From: Doryteuthis pealeii
Taxonomy: Eukaryota > Mollusca > Cephalopoda > Myopsida > Loliginidae
Reading direction: 5' to 3'
Assembly (NCBI GenBank): GCA_023376005.1
Contig: CM042157.1
Span: 51,355,193 to 51,419,192, forward strand
DNA: 64,000 nt
Shown: piece after piece, positions 52,541 through 63,300 of the stretch
How the letters are laid out: each line of letters starts with the position of its first letter
Position numbering within the stretch: the stretch's first letter is position 1
Notes under the pieces: generated by a model
The model's input: the letters and a program-made list of their open reading frames with translations, nothing else
The model's database searches: none
What the model was told of the DNA's origin: nothing
Made by a program: the position numbers and the translations under genes

Positions 52541-52831
52541 CTATCTCCTACGCTTACCTGACAAACAGGAAGAGGGGTCAAAATGAAGTTAAGGGACATC
52601 AATCAAAAACTCTTGTATTGTTAACCGCTAAGTTTGAATTCAAATAAATTTCACTAACCGTGCATAAATCGTTTTCCCCGAAACGAATGCATGTCTGGAG
52701 ACGGTACACATACAAAATTCTAGTTTCAATGAAACCCTATGACTAATCGTCGGTGTCATCTCGTATTATGGGAAGAGAAAATACGCATCCGAAGAAAAGT
52801 GTTAAATGTTAAAGAAAAAGTGTGTGTGTGT

Positions 52832-52836
<5 letters not shown>
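52541..52836. other. Non-coding gap
   Basis: Sequence right of the solo LTR; no gene supported. Confidence 0.4.

Positions 52837-52900
<64 letters not shown>
52837..52900. repeat. (GA)n microsatellite
   Basis: Nearly pure GA repeat of about 64 bases following a (GT)n run. Confidence 0.95.
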
Positions 52901-52904
<4 letters not shown>

Positions 52905-55325
52905 ATTAAGTGTTTGGTGCCAAAGGTCAATGGTTGATATTTAAGCTATTCAATTGAAGATATAGACAAACACAATTATCCTCTTTCCCGTTCCACGCAC
53001 CTGTTTCAAGGTGGGGACGTCGTTTTAACCTTCGAATCCTCTTTCTTCTTGAGAGCAAAAAAGAATATCTAGAAATTATCGGAATTAATGTTGTCGTTTA
53101 TCTCCAAGAGAATTCAGCTCTGTCGGCTGGGGCTTTAGAATATACCGACTGTGATGCTTAAGGATGGAACCTTGGTGGCTGAGAAGTCCCTAACACGAAA
53201 ACACTCCACTTTGACCCTTACTTACACTAGACGGTCGATCGAAGAGGCTTGTCACGTCAAGCCCTAGCACCTATATGATTGTCCCAGGCCTATTGCCCTT
53301 ATGGCAAGCCCCAATCCTTTCTATCATATGTGCTAAAAGATGGTGGCTGTGGGTCTTATAGTCCTGGGTATGACGTTAGACTCCATCTGATAGTGAAGTT
53401 CCAGTTCTGGGGAATGTGGAGTGCCCCTTCATCACCATTACTCCCAAATCCACCCTGACCCGGAGTGGTAGTACCTGTTCCGGTCCCATCTATGGTTAAA
53501 TATAACAAAACGAGTTTTAAAAAAAATTGAGTTAAAAAATTGAGTACCTGTCAAGAATGAATAAAACGCCCCGGCATAAAATGACTTAATGAATTGACAT
53601 GCTGTAAAATTCAACCAATTAACCAAAAGAACTGATCTCTACTTGAATATGAAATAATATCCCCTTTCGCACAAGTATATTCGTCACATCCTTCAAAATT
53701 TATTTTTATTAATTGAAATCACCAAACTGTACAAGCCGATGCCAAATATTTTACTTGCACTACCAATCAATTAAGGGTTCCATCACATTCAACCCCCTCC
53801 AACATTCCCAGATGAATCTTCCATTTTTATTCTGTGACCAGTTTTAAATTTAATCACGTCTAGAGCTGAAGGCCAACAATCGGTTGCCCTTCAGCCATTA
53901 AAAAATAGTATTGGTCTGTAGTACGCTTCTACGATTTGTCAACTTTTCTGTTATTCGCAGACTGTAAAGTTTTATTCAGGACTGAAAAACATGTAAGCCT
54001 ATATACGTCACAATAATATTCAACCGACAGAAAAAAACTCACTTAAGATGTGGCGAGATAAATATTTGTTTCGTCATAAACATTAGTTTAAGAATGAAGT
54101 TATCTTTTCCATGTGCTAACGTCAGCGATGCCCTTTTGGTAAACGCAATGAATATAAAAACAATTCATACAATTAAACAAGTTTTATTGTTAGAGCAAAC
54201 TAAACAGAAAAGAAGATACAGATAGAAATGCGATACAAAGTGATAAAAATGTGTATATGTAGCAAATTATTTTGGGGTACGTAGGTGTGTGTATGAAGTT
54301 AAAATGTATGAAAGTTTGTGAGACATAAATATTTCAGAATAGTTCCTTTGTTGATGGTCGTATGGAATTATAGATAATGCATATATATGAGTATGTTTAC
54401 GTCATTATGTATTGTATATTTTAGTGTAATGTCGTAGTTAATGAGCCAATAGAAATAGGATACAAAAGGAGGAAAGTGTGTAAGAAAGCAAGTTTGCTAG
54501 TACGTGTGTGTGAAGTTTCTAAGAGGAATTAAGGCGTTAGAACTAAAACTGTAGTTACCTACTTAAAGAAAATCCTTGTTGGTTGCTTGCCGAATGTTTC
54601 TGGTTGTATACAGAATTATAGGTATGTCTGAAAGTAAGTTTTAGGGCATTGTGTACTGCTGTATTGTCTCGTGTTCAGGGTGGCACGGAATCTGCTGGCG
54701 ACGGACGTGCGAAAGGAATGAGAACAGATTTTTGCTAAGAGGAAAGAGGAAGATTCATCTTGACGCTTTTTTCTTTTATAACCAGATATTTTTATGGTAG
54801 TTGAGTGTAAATCATTGTTATATAGTTTATATAAAGTTCTTTACAACTCACTCGCCCATTTTACCACCACTCTGTCAACTGGAACTGTAGAATACATCGA
54901 CTGCACCTCTACAGAAGAATAAATCTCTCAACGAGGCCACCTGTTGGTTGTGGGTAGTAACCTGTAATGCATGAGGATATGATCATGGTGACTGAGCGAA
55001 TAGCAAAGGGATTATTTGACTTGCAACACTCCCCTTTAAGTTTTATTTTCGGTTAAACGGGCGGCGGTCCGAGAGACTTGAACTGATTAATCCGATCGTT
55101 ATGTCAAAAGCCCTAGCATAAGTCCCAATCATTCTGATAGCAAACAAACCAATTCTTTTTTAATAAGCGCAGTTAAAGGCAGTGGCTCGTGCCCAACCAC
55201 ATTTATAAATGTCATCAAGTAAGTGAAAATTATTTCTACCAATTTATTGATACACATAGAGTTAATGAAAATTATTTTTCATCAGTTTATAAAACCAAAC
55301 AAAGTATTTACCTACATTCACTTAC
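52901..55325. other. Non-coding gap with two related diverged blocks
   Basis: No gene. Blocks at about 53,140-53,300 and 54,880-55,135 are weakly alike (GAATA-A-CGACTG near the start, CACTCC-CTTTGA, then GTCAA(G/A)(C/A)GCCCTAGCA). They may be remnants of one old repeat. 54,000-54,850 is AT-rich with GT-rich stretches. Confidence 0.35.
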
Positions 55326-55327
55326 AA

Positions 55328-55655
55328 ATCATATATAAAAAAACAAGATTTGGTATTAAGTAGTTCACAAAGGTTGATATGCCATTAAAAAAGATAACCA
55401 ACCAACCTATAAAATATTTACTTACAAATCATACATGCAAAAAAGATTTGACATTAAATAACCCACATGGTTGGTTGGTTGGTTGGTGTTTAATGGCATA
55501 TCAACCATTGTGGGTTATTCAATGTCAAATCTTGTTTCTTTTTATATATGTTAAAAAACTTCATGTGTATTGATAAATTAGTAGAAATAACTTTTATGTT
55601 AGTTGGTTATTTTGTTTAATGGCATATCAACCCTTGAGGGTTACCCAATTAATTC
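55328..55655. repeat. Complex inverted repeat (MITE-like)
   Basis: Two approximately 60-base arms at 55,330-55,392 and 55,488-55,552 are reverse complements (GGTTGATATGCCATTAAA versus TTTAATGGCATATCAACC, extending through a TTTGACATTGAATAACCCAC-like segment). A third, partial copy of the same arm lies at about 55,600-55,650 (GTTTAATGGCATATCAACCC). (GGTT)n between arms. Non-coding. Confidence 0.75.
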
Positions 55656-56218
55656 TTTTATGTTACATGTTCCATTAACTTCATGTGCATAAACAAATTG
55701 GTAGAAATAATTTTTATCAACTTCATGTGTAACAATAAATTAGAAGCAATAACTTCATGTGTATTAATAAACTGGTGGTTATACAATGGTAATGCTAATC
55801 TGGTAGAAATAATTTTCATTGACTTCGAATAGTTTGTAGGCAAACTTTTTGTTTGATTTAGTTTTATAAACTGGTAAATATAATTTTCATTAACTTCATG
55901 TATATTAAGATAATTTATGTTAGGTTTATTATCTCTTATTATAATAGAGTGTGTGTTTGTCTGTAACCGAAACTATATTACTATTCAAGTCATAATTCTC
56001 TTAATTGATTTACATCACTTTCTCCATGATTTAATTCTTATTTAAGCCTCAATTATTTTTAAATTGTTTTACATTATTAATACTGTTGGCCTTATCCATA
56101 ATAACAAGCAGTTGTTATTTATATACAACAAAATAGCGGTTTACAGTGCGAACGGGAAGGCTAATTTGCCTATTGATATTAAAAATTGAATTTAATAAAT
56201 ATGTACTTATATTGATTT
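55656..56218. other. AT-rich gap
   Basis: No gene or recognisable repeat beyond AT-rich imperfect repeats of the preceding inverted-repeat block (AACTTCATGTGTA units at 55,680-55,900). Confidence 0.4.
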
Positions 56219-56668
56219 CCTTATTTTTATACAGAGTTACGATGGTGGCATTCCCCATGCCTTGTGTGATAACCCATTCAATCCAGCATAGACATAGGAG
56301 CCTGTGGAGTTTGTCTAGGAGAACAGGCTTCCCACACTTTATAATTTCAGTTGTGATTCCGTCGCTGCCAGGTGATTTGCCACAGGTTAGTCTGTAAGGG
56401 CAATGCAAAGTTCTTCAGTTGTAGGTTCCGTATCTATCTCTTCTGCTACTGGTTGTCGCTCTACATGACGGAGGGCTGCACCAGAAACGGTGTTGTCGCT
56501 GGCGTAGAGTTCTGAGTAGTGTTTTACCCAGCGATCAAGTTGTTTAGATCGATCTTTTATGAGGCTGATTTCAGAGGAGCGATTTTGCGATGTGATGGTC
56601 CAAGCGCTCTTTTTATGCCGTCGTACATGCCTTTGATATTACCGGACTCAGCAGATGATTGAATGCTG
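56219..56668 (-). pseudogene. LINE-B inverted part: RT linker and start
   Basis: Minus strand: SIQSSAESGNIKGMYDGIKRALGPS, then after frame slips RWVKHYSELYASDNTVSGA and TCGKSPGSDGITTEIIKCGKPVL, WVITQGMGNATIVTLYKNKE. Homologous to the LINE-A linker (2,425-1,952). In the wrong orientation relative to the rest of the element. Confidence 0.8.
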
Positions 56669-57545
56669 CTGCAAAGGAGTGATTGTAATAACTACCGTGG
56701 CATCTCTTCTACTCATCATTACAGGTAAACCTTTTGCTAGAGTTGCACTAAATAGACTCCAGATTATCACAGAAGAGACTTACCTTGAATCACAGGCCGG
56801 TTTCAGAGCAGGAAGGTCCACTACTGACATGATCTTCTCTCTGAGGCAGCTTCAGGAGAAATGTAAAGAACAGGGAAAACCACTCGACATAGCATTTTTT
56901 GACCTCACAAAAGCTTTCGACCTTGTAAGCAGGAGTGGTCTCTTCTAGTTGATAGAACGAATAGGCTGCCCCCAAAAACTTCTCCGCATTCTTCAGTCCT
57001 TTCACACCGACATGCAAGACACCATCCAGTTTGATGGGTCCACCTCAGACCCATTCAGCATCTGCCGTGGTGTCAAGCAGGAACGTGTGTTGGCACCCAC
57101 TCTGTTTGGGATCTTCTTTTCCCTTCTTCTGCACCAAGCTTTTGGTAAAGCAACAGAAGGAATCTACCATTAACACAAGGACAGATGGTAACCTGTTCAA
57201 TCTCAGCCGTCTAAAAGCCAAAACAGAGGTCAGGCAATTTGTCATTCGGGACATGCTATTTGTTGATGACGCAGCAGTGTTAGTACACTCCCAGGAGCAC
57301 CTGCAAACACTCATGGACCAGTTCATCCAAGCCTGTCAGGACTTCAACCTGACCATTAATATAAAGAAAACCAAAACGATGGGTTAGGGAACTGAAAATC
57401 CTCCCTCCATCATCAACAACAACTACACTCTGGAAGCCGCAAACACCTTCACCTATCTTGGGTCCACCATCACCGACAACCTGTCACTTGATACTGAACT
57501 CAGTTGCCAGATCGGAAAAGCTGCCTCAACTTTTGGGAAGCTCTC
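56655..57545 (+). pseudogene. LINE-B reverse transcriptase, sense part
   Basis: KPFARVALNRLQIITEETYLESQAGFRAGRSTTDMIFSLRQLQEKC, then DIAFFDLTKAFDLVSRSGLF (motif A with Asp), ICRGVKQERVLAPTLFGIFFSLLL, VIRDMLFVDDAAVLVHSQEH (V-D-D active site) and FTYLGSTITDNLSLDTEL. Single-base slips and stops at 56,949, 57,170 and 57,387 break the frame. Damage is light, and the active-site residues remain. Confidence 0.85.

Positions 57546-57549
<4 letters not shown>

Positions 57550-57620
<71 letters not shown>
57550..57620. repeat. (GA)n microsatellite
   Basis: About 70 bases of GA repeat at the end of the LINE copy, where its 3' end would be expected to continue. Confidence 0.95.
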
Positions 57621-57623
<3 letters not shown>

Positions 57624-58104
57624 TATTTAACCGCATCTTCTCAGGGTTAGGTTTGAGACATGGCCTGTTTAACGTATTGATATATGCACGTACGTACGAA
57701 TAAGGCCTAAATGAACCCCAGTACACGCAACGATTGTTACAAAGCAAATGCTCCAACCCAACCAAAACAAGAACCTGACTGAGGTTTCTAAGAATAGATA
57801 GCACACTTTAATTGCCACCCAAAAATGGCGGGAAAGTTCGATTTCGAAGTGAGGGAGATTGAAAAGATGAAATCCTCTGAATTTGAGAGAATACGTAAAT
57901 TAAACAGAGGTTGTACAAGAAAGAGAGACACACAGACAGACAGATTTCGATGGATGGAGATCGATAGTTAGATAGAATACAATTCAACGAAGAGAAATGA
58001 GAAAATGCATAAAAGAGTAGAATCAGATTTTATGGATTATTTGAGGTTTAATAGATATTTCGCCGAACCATATATATATATATATCTTAGACCTTTTATT
58101 TTTG
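57621..58104. other. Non-coding gap
   Basis: No gene; short purine-rich stretches and a (TA)n run at 58,072-58,084. Confidence 0.4.
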
Positions 58105-58350
58105 GATGGATACATCGTGTAATGGTTATTGTGATAGGAAATGGACACAGCGATCCAAATTCAAATCCTGGACGAGGTTGTTTGCATTTCACATAGCGCT
58201 ATTACATTTGGGAAAAGTACGAATCCTTCCTCCAGCTATAGGTAAATAGTAAGACAGACTGGGCTCTGTAACCTTGGTATGGCAATCAGTTCAGACCTGT
58301 TAAACTTAAAAGTGACCTTGTGACCTTGTGTCACACCCTGTTCGTACGGT
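58105..58350 (+). mobile_element. tRNA-derived SINE, family B, copy 3
   Basis: A box ATCGTGTAATGGTTATTG, B box AATTCAAATCCTGG, then TTTGCATTTCACATAGC, GGTAAATAGTAAGACAGACTGGG and CCTTGGTATGGCAATCAG, ending with CTTGTGTCACACCCTG. Confidence 0.8.
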
Positions 58351-58379
58351 TAATAAATGCATTCACTTTTCACCTTTTA

Positions 58380-58715
58380 TTGTTCTTTCTTTTTTTCTTT
58401 CTTTCTTTCGTTCTTTCTTTCTTTCTGTTACAGTCCTCCTCCTTTCTCTTTCATCCCCTTTTTACTGTTTTTTCTTCTTCGTCTTTTCTTCCTTTATAGT
58501 TTTTCCCTCTTCTATAATCCTTTTAGTGTCTTTTCTTTCTTTCTACCTCTTCTTCTTTTGTTTTACTATTCTCCCTTTCTCTCTTTTCATTTCGTTTACT
58601 CTCCCTTTTTCTTATTAATCCCTTCTATTGTCTTTAATTGTCTTTCCCTCTCCTCGCTTTCTCATTTCACTTTCCCTTTCCTCCTCTCTCTCTCTTTATC
58701 TTTCCATCTCCGATA
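58380..58715. repeat. Polypyrimidine tract
   Basis: About 330 bases made almost only of C and T on the plus strand, with (CTTT)n units. Its long Phe/Ser/Leu frame is an artefact. Confidence 0.9.
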
Positions 58716-58865
58716 GTTCTAAACCATTTTCTAACCTTATTATCTATATTCAAAGAAGAAAACCAGTAAAATAAAGAAGTCGGTTAGATTAGAAAGCGAG
58801 TAGAAAGTGCCGTGACGTGATGAAAGTGATAATACCCAACATATTGTGTTTGTTTGCGCTGGGAG
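58716..58865. other. Short spacer between purine and pyrimidine tracts
   Basis: No gene seen. Confidence 0.4.
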
Positions 58866-59201
58866 TAATTAAGGAAGGAATATAAATAGAGAACGTTTAG
58901 AAAGAATAAAAAGAAAAGAAAAAAGCGCATACAAAGAAATAGAGAGATTGTGAGGGAAGAGAAAGAAAACAAAAGATGAAAAAGAAAAAAAAACTAAGGA
59001 CGAAAAGAAATAGAATAAAGAGGGTAGATAAGCAGAGAAAAAAGGAAAAGAAAAAGGGAGAATTAGAAAAAGGATTAAGAGAGCGAGAAGGAAAAAGAGG
59101 AAACACACAAAAGAAAGAAAGAAGGAAAAGAAGGAAGAAAGAAAGAAAGATTAATTGACAATAAGAGATAAGAAAAATGCTGGTAAAATTAAGTCGGCGG
59201 T

Positions 59202-59250
<49 letters not shown>

Positions 59251-59265
59251 GAAAAAAATTGAAAG
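58866..59265. repeat. Polypurine tract with (GA)n and (GACA)n
   Basis: About 400 bases rich in A and G on the plus strand with (GA)n at 59,202-59,222 and (GACA)n at 59,221-59,249. Opposite in composition to the tract at 58,380-58,715. Apparent minus-strand Phe-rich frames are artefacts. Confidence 0.85.
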
Positions 59266-59610
59266 GTCAAGTGGAACGTTTCGTAAAAGAACGCGAGAAA
59301 AACATGTCCAATTTCGTAGTGAAACACGAAGAGGGGAATGCCAAGGAAGGAAAAACAAAACTAAAAACCAAAAATAGATAACCGAGAATAACCTTTGGCT
59401 ATATTGTTGCTTTCTGTCAAACCAGTTAAGATTCACTAAAGTATCAACAAAACATTAATAAAAGAAAAAAAATCCAATTCCCGACACAAACTTTATTAAC
59501 CACCGTGTGAATTAAAGAATTTCATCGAAAGGTGAAGTGTGATTCGCAATATACAGCCATGAATATTACGTCATTAGTGTAAAGACACCATTTCATATAA
59601 AAGAGAACGC

Positions 59611-59615
<5 letters not shown>

Positions 59616-59649
<34 letters not shown>

Positions 59650-59672
59650 AACAAAACCGCCCTTCGGGCGGT
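59616..59672. repeat. (ATT)n with adjacent GC hairpin
   Basis: (ATT)n at 59,616-59,647 followed by a 17-base hairpin at 59,656-59,672: ACCGCCC, loop TTC, GGGCGGT, a perfect 7-bp stem. Confidence 0.8.
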
Positions 59673-60221
59673 GTAAAAATAAACTTTTGAAAAATATAGC
59701 CTGAGGGGAGTGGGAGTATTCAAGTAAAATTAATAAATCAATTAAAGTAATAAAAATCAACAATGCCAAAATATTTTTTAAAATTCTTCCTTTTATTTTA
59801 ATAGATAAATCTGTAGAGAGAAGATGATAAAAAAATCTTTTATTTTGATAAATAAAACACTGAATGATAATAAAAATTCCTTTTTATCGTAATAAAATTT
59901 ATTAAAATAAAAGGAAGGGTGTTTTTTAAAATTATTATTAAGTGTTTTATTTATTAAATAGATAATAAACTACACTGAATAATAAAAATACAGTTTTTAA
60001 ACAAAATTTATCTTTAGTAAACGCACCCATAATCAAAACCAATAAGAATGCATCAAAGTTAAAAAAAAAAAAAGGTGTTAAGTTACATTAATAAAAGTTT
60101 GCAAATACAAAATTAAAATATATTGAGCAAAAGTTACAAATAAATTTCTTTAATTGATCAGTAAAAAAAATAAAAAATAAAAAAACAACAACAAAAAAAA
60201 CAACAACAAAAAACAAAGAAT
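59673..60221. other. AT-rich gap
   Basis: No gene. A small inverted repeat (CCTTTTATTTTAATA at 59,792, complement at 59,900) occurs. The segment 60,013-60,058 is the reverse complement of 62,086-62,142 (GTAAACGCACCCATAATCAA core). Confidence 0.5.
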
Positions 60222-60229
60222 AAATAAAC

Positions 60230-61043
60230 GGCGGACCTGAACTTTTGGACCCCGCCCTCTAAAGTTTTCGTTTTTTATTTTTTTTCAACGGATTATTATT
60301 GATTGCACACCAATTTATCCGATTGTAAAAAAAAATTTTTTAAAGTTATTTATTTTTCGAGTTTTCAGGGGTGCTCATTTCCCCGTATAAGTTTATAGTA
60401 AATCGATACCCCATATCGGAACCGCTCGAACTGAACTTGCGCAAAGGTGTCAAAGTTAGGGTGGCCCAGAAAAAACAGAACCGAAATTATTTATTTATTT
60501 TCCCATTAAACTAACCTTAAACCCCAACACCAACCCCAACCCCTAACCCCCCTAGTTAAAATTAACAGTTTTATTACAAAATTTGTGGGTTCAATTTTTT
60601 CTGTGTCACCTTAATTTTGACACCTTAGTGCAAATTCAGCCCAACTGTTAAGATAGAGCGGTTCCAATATGGGGGTTCGATTTACTATAAACTTATACGG
60701 GGAAATGAGCATCCATTGAAAACTCAATAAATAAATAACTTTTTAGAATTTTTTTTAACAATCTGATAGATTGATGTGTAAACGATAATAATCCATTGAA
60801 GAAAAAGAAAAAAAAATACAAAGAAAATTTTTTTTTAAGCGGTTCCAATATGGGGGATCGATTTACGATAAACTTATACAGGGAACTGAGCACTCTTGAA
60901 AACTCGAAAAATAAAGAACTTTTTAGAATCTTTTTTTTACAATCTGATAGATTGGTGTGTAATCGATAATAATCCATTGAAGAAAAAGAAAAATTAAAAA
61001 CAAAAAATTTAGAGGGGGGGGGTTCCAAAAGTTCAGGTCCGCC
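60230..61043. mobile_element. 814-bp foldback DNA transposon with 8-bp target duplication
   Basis: Ends are GGCGGACCTGAACTTTTGGA and its exact complement; similarity between arms extends inwards for more than 200 bases. AAATAAAC flanks it on both sides (60,222-60,229, 61,044-61,051). Within, a ~150-base unit occurs inverted once (60,285-60,430, 60,655-60,803) and a further direct copy is at 60,838-60,985. A C-rich section (60,505-60,550) lies near the centre. No transposase. The 8-bp duplication suits hAT, P or Merlin groups; the ends do not settle which. Confidence 0.9.
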
Positions 61044-61051
61044 AAATAAAC

Positions 61052-62494
61052 AAAACTTTTCCGTCTACGTCCATGTCACATTTTAGAAGTCAAATCCGAA
61101 AGAAATATATCTCCGCAAATAACTTATTTTCCTTCCTTAAATGAAATAAAACTTTTAATAAATCTAAACTGAAAGAATTGAAGAATAAATTAAATAACAA
61201 ACTCACATGACAATAACATTTTTTAAAATCAATTACTTACCTAAAATGCATCAACTGAGTTCTTGAAAACGATGTTTTGTTTTGAAAATATCTTTGTTAA
61301 ATTACTTAATTCTACAAAATTTTATTAAAATTGAACGAATGTTAGTTTAAAAATTCATTAACAACTTGAAATCTATCACTATTTTCCATAAATTGCTTTC
61401 AAACGTCAACAAACATTTAGTTTAGTCAAGTGTAATGAAATATATCAACAGGTACATAAGAATAGAGGGGTCATTTTTTGTTTTTCGCCGCTTTTTAAAA
61501 AAATAAACAAACCGGTATATACGAAGAAAAAAGATTTAAAAATAAATATTTTTACACAATTCTACAAATTGTATTTTAATTAAATGAACGGATAAAAAAT
61601 AACTTCTTATAACTTAATGACTATTAAACAAAAATGTTTTTTTTACCGTATTTTTACGGTAACGAAAACGGAAGCAGTCACGGGCAAAATACCTTAAGTA
61701 ATAATTTAACGTAAGATATAAATAAGTAGCTGTATCTTGTTTATAGATGGATTTCTTGCAAAACTTTATACATTAAATAATTATAAATACAAATAAAAAT
61801 AAAAATAACTATGTAAAAATGTATATAACTAAACATGCATTTATTAAAAGATTCGTTAAAAAACCGCCTAGACCATCAGATATTACAACGATAATTTCAT
61901 AATGTATATAAACTAATTTTCTTCTATATATTTTATGTATAAATTATATTGATTATAAATTAGGTCCTCATTAATAAATGCTTAAGATTATTCTGGAATC
62001 TGTGACGTTTGTCGTGACATAGTTTCGGCTTCAGACAGAAATGCAATCTATCTCCATTACATATAGATTATTATTATTATTATTATTTGATGCATTCAGG
62101 CGGACCATCTTATTGGTTTTGATTATGGGTGCGTTTACTAAATTGTCCATTATCTTCATATCTGGTAAACGAAAAAGATAATTACATATTTAGTGAATGT
62201 TCAGTTGCAGGTAAAATGTTGAAATTTTCATAACTGATTTTAAAGTCTAACAATTACCATGTGTCTAAAAGAAGGCACAGCAGGCCTCCAATCATAGTAT
62301 CTTTTACTCTAACCACTAAAGTATGTTGCTTTTAGAACGATGCATTATCGGTGTATAACTAACGTTAAGCTCTTATAAAATATTAATGTATCCAAAGATA
62401 CTGAATATACGGTATGCAAAGACAAGGACTAACTTGCACGAGCAATAAACATATGGGTGTTTAATATACATTAACAACATGCTAGACTATTTAT
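61052..62494. other. AT-rich gap
   Basis: No gene recognised in 1.4 kb. Contains (ATT)n at 62,070-62,088 and the right partner (62,086-62,142) of the inverted repeat at 60,013-60,058. The remainder is unassigned. Confidence 0.45.
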
Positions 62495-63300
62495 ATAATA
62501 GGATAAACTCCTATAACTTACTAAACAATGAATAGAAAAACTTGAAAGACGCGCCAAACAATTCTATAAATACATTAAAAAAAAATTGCAACCTCTAGAA
62601 TTCGATTGGATAAGGCAAATCACAAGTGTAGTTTACACATACGTCCGCACTTGGGGATGTTCGTAATTTATTACTGCCAAAAATAAAAATACCGAAATCG
62701 GAGCCGATCGCCAGATATCTAAACGAGAGAACACATCAACAAATAGACTCGATCTTCTCCCCATTACGAGAGAATACTTACGGCTTACGCAGCAGACGAC
62801 AATTGAAGAATAACAGCTTTCGCAGCAAACCATCCTACGAACAGGATTGGCCTCGACAGACAGACGTAGAGATACTAAAAAAATATAACAACATGACAAC
62901 TCGTCCAACAATTCGACCAACACTATCTGATATTGATACCAACTCTGCCAATTCAACCCGACTGCTTATAAGATCAAAACAACTCAACCTACCGAACCAA
63001 CACAACATTCTGTTTACTACTATGCAATTTTCTACCCGTCATGCCATTTCAATCAACAAACCAGACATTCGTTTTTCAGGTTGTGAATACTAAAAACTTT
63101 CTTGATTTATTCAAAATTTATTCTACTGACAAAACAACCTCGGAATAAATTTCTTTGTTGTTGTTAACCATGTACCTCTTGTGTTTGTTATTCCTCCATC
63201 TTTTTCTAACCTGCGTTTATTTATTTCATGTCATTTTCCTAATATTATTAGCGGGTTCGACATCCGTTCTTCACCAGTCGGAATTCGTCTTCACTGACTG
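62495..63300 (-). repeat. LTR-like repeat, family A, copy 3
   Basis: Reverse complement of 4,906-5,838: starts GGATAAACTCCTAT, then AGACGCGCCAAAC, TACGTCCGC and, towards the right, TTGTTGTTGTTAACCATGTACC, CTAACCTGCGTTTATTTATTTCATG. No coding sequence of its own; the open frame at 62,803-63,093 is not conserved with the other copies. Confidence 0.55.

Larger units (their letters stand above)
56219..57545. mobile_element. APE-type LINE copy with a twin-priming inversion (LINE-B)
   Basis: The left half (about 56,668 down to 56,219, minus strand) codes for the linker and start of RT, ending at ATIVTLYKNKE. The right half (about 56,672-57,545, plus strand) begins at SDCNNYRGIS, the next few residues of the same protein, and continues the RT. 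The two halves meet head-to-head, so the 5' part is inverted relative to the 3' part. This is the structure made by twin priming. The 3' end is lost into a (GA)n array. Stops and frame slips are frequent. Confidence 0.85.

Noticed and set aside
58328..59436. Phe-rich membrane-protein-like frames on both strands
   Set aside because: They come from polypyrimidine/polypurine tracts, with no start context or homology.
59656..59672. Rho-independent terminator-like hairpin
   Set aside because: No T-run follows, and the sequence is eukaryotic.
60505..60550. Telomere-like CCCTAA-type repeats
   Set aside because: Only a few irregular C-rich units (CCCCAACCCCTAACCCC) inside a foldback transposon; not a tandem telomeric array.
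62803..63093. 96-codon open frame
   Set aside because: It lies in the LTR-like family A repeat and is broken in the other two copies.
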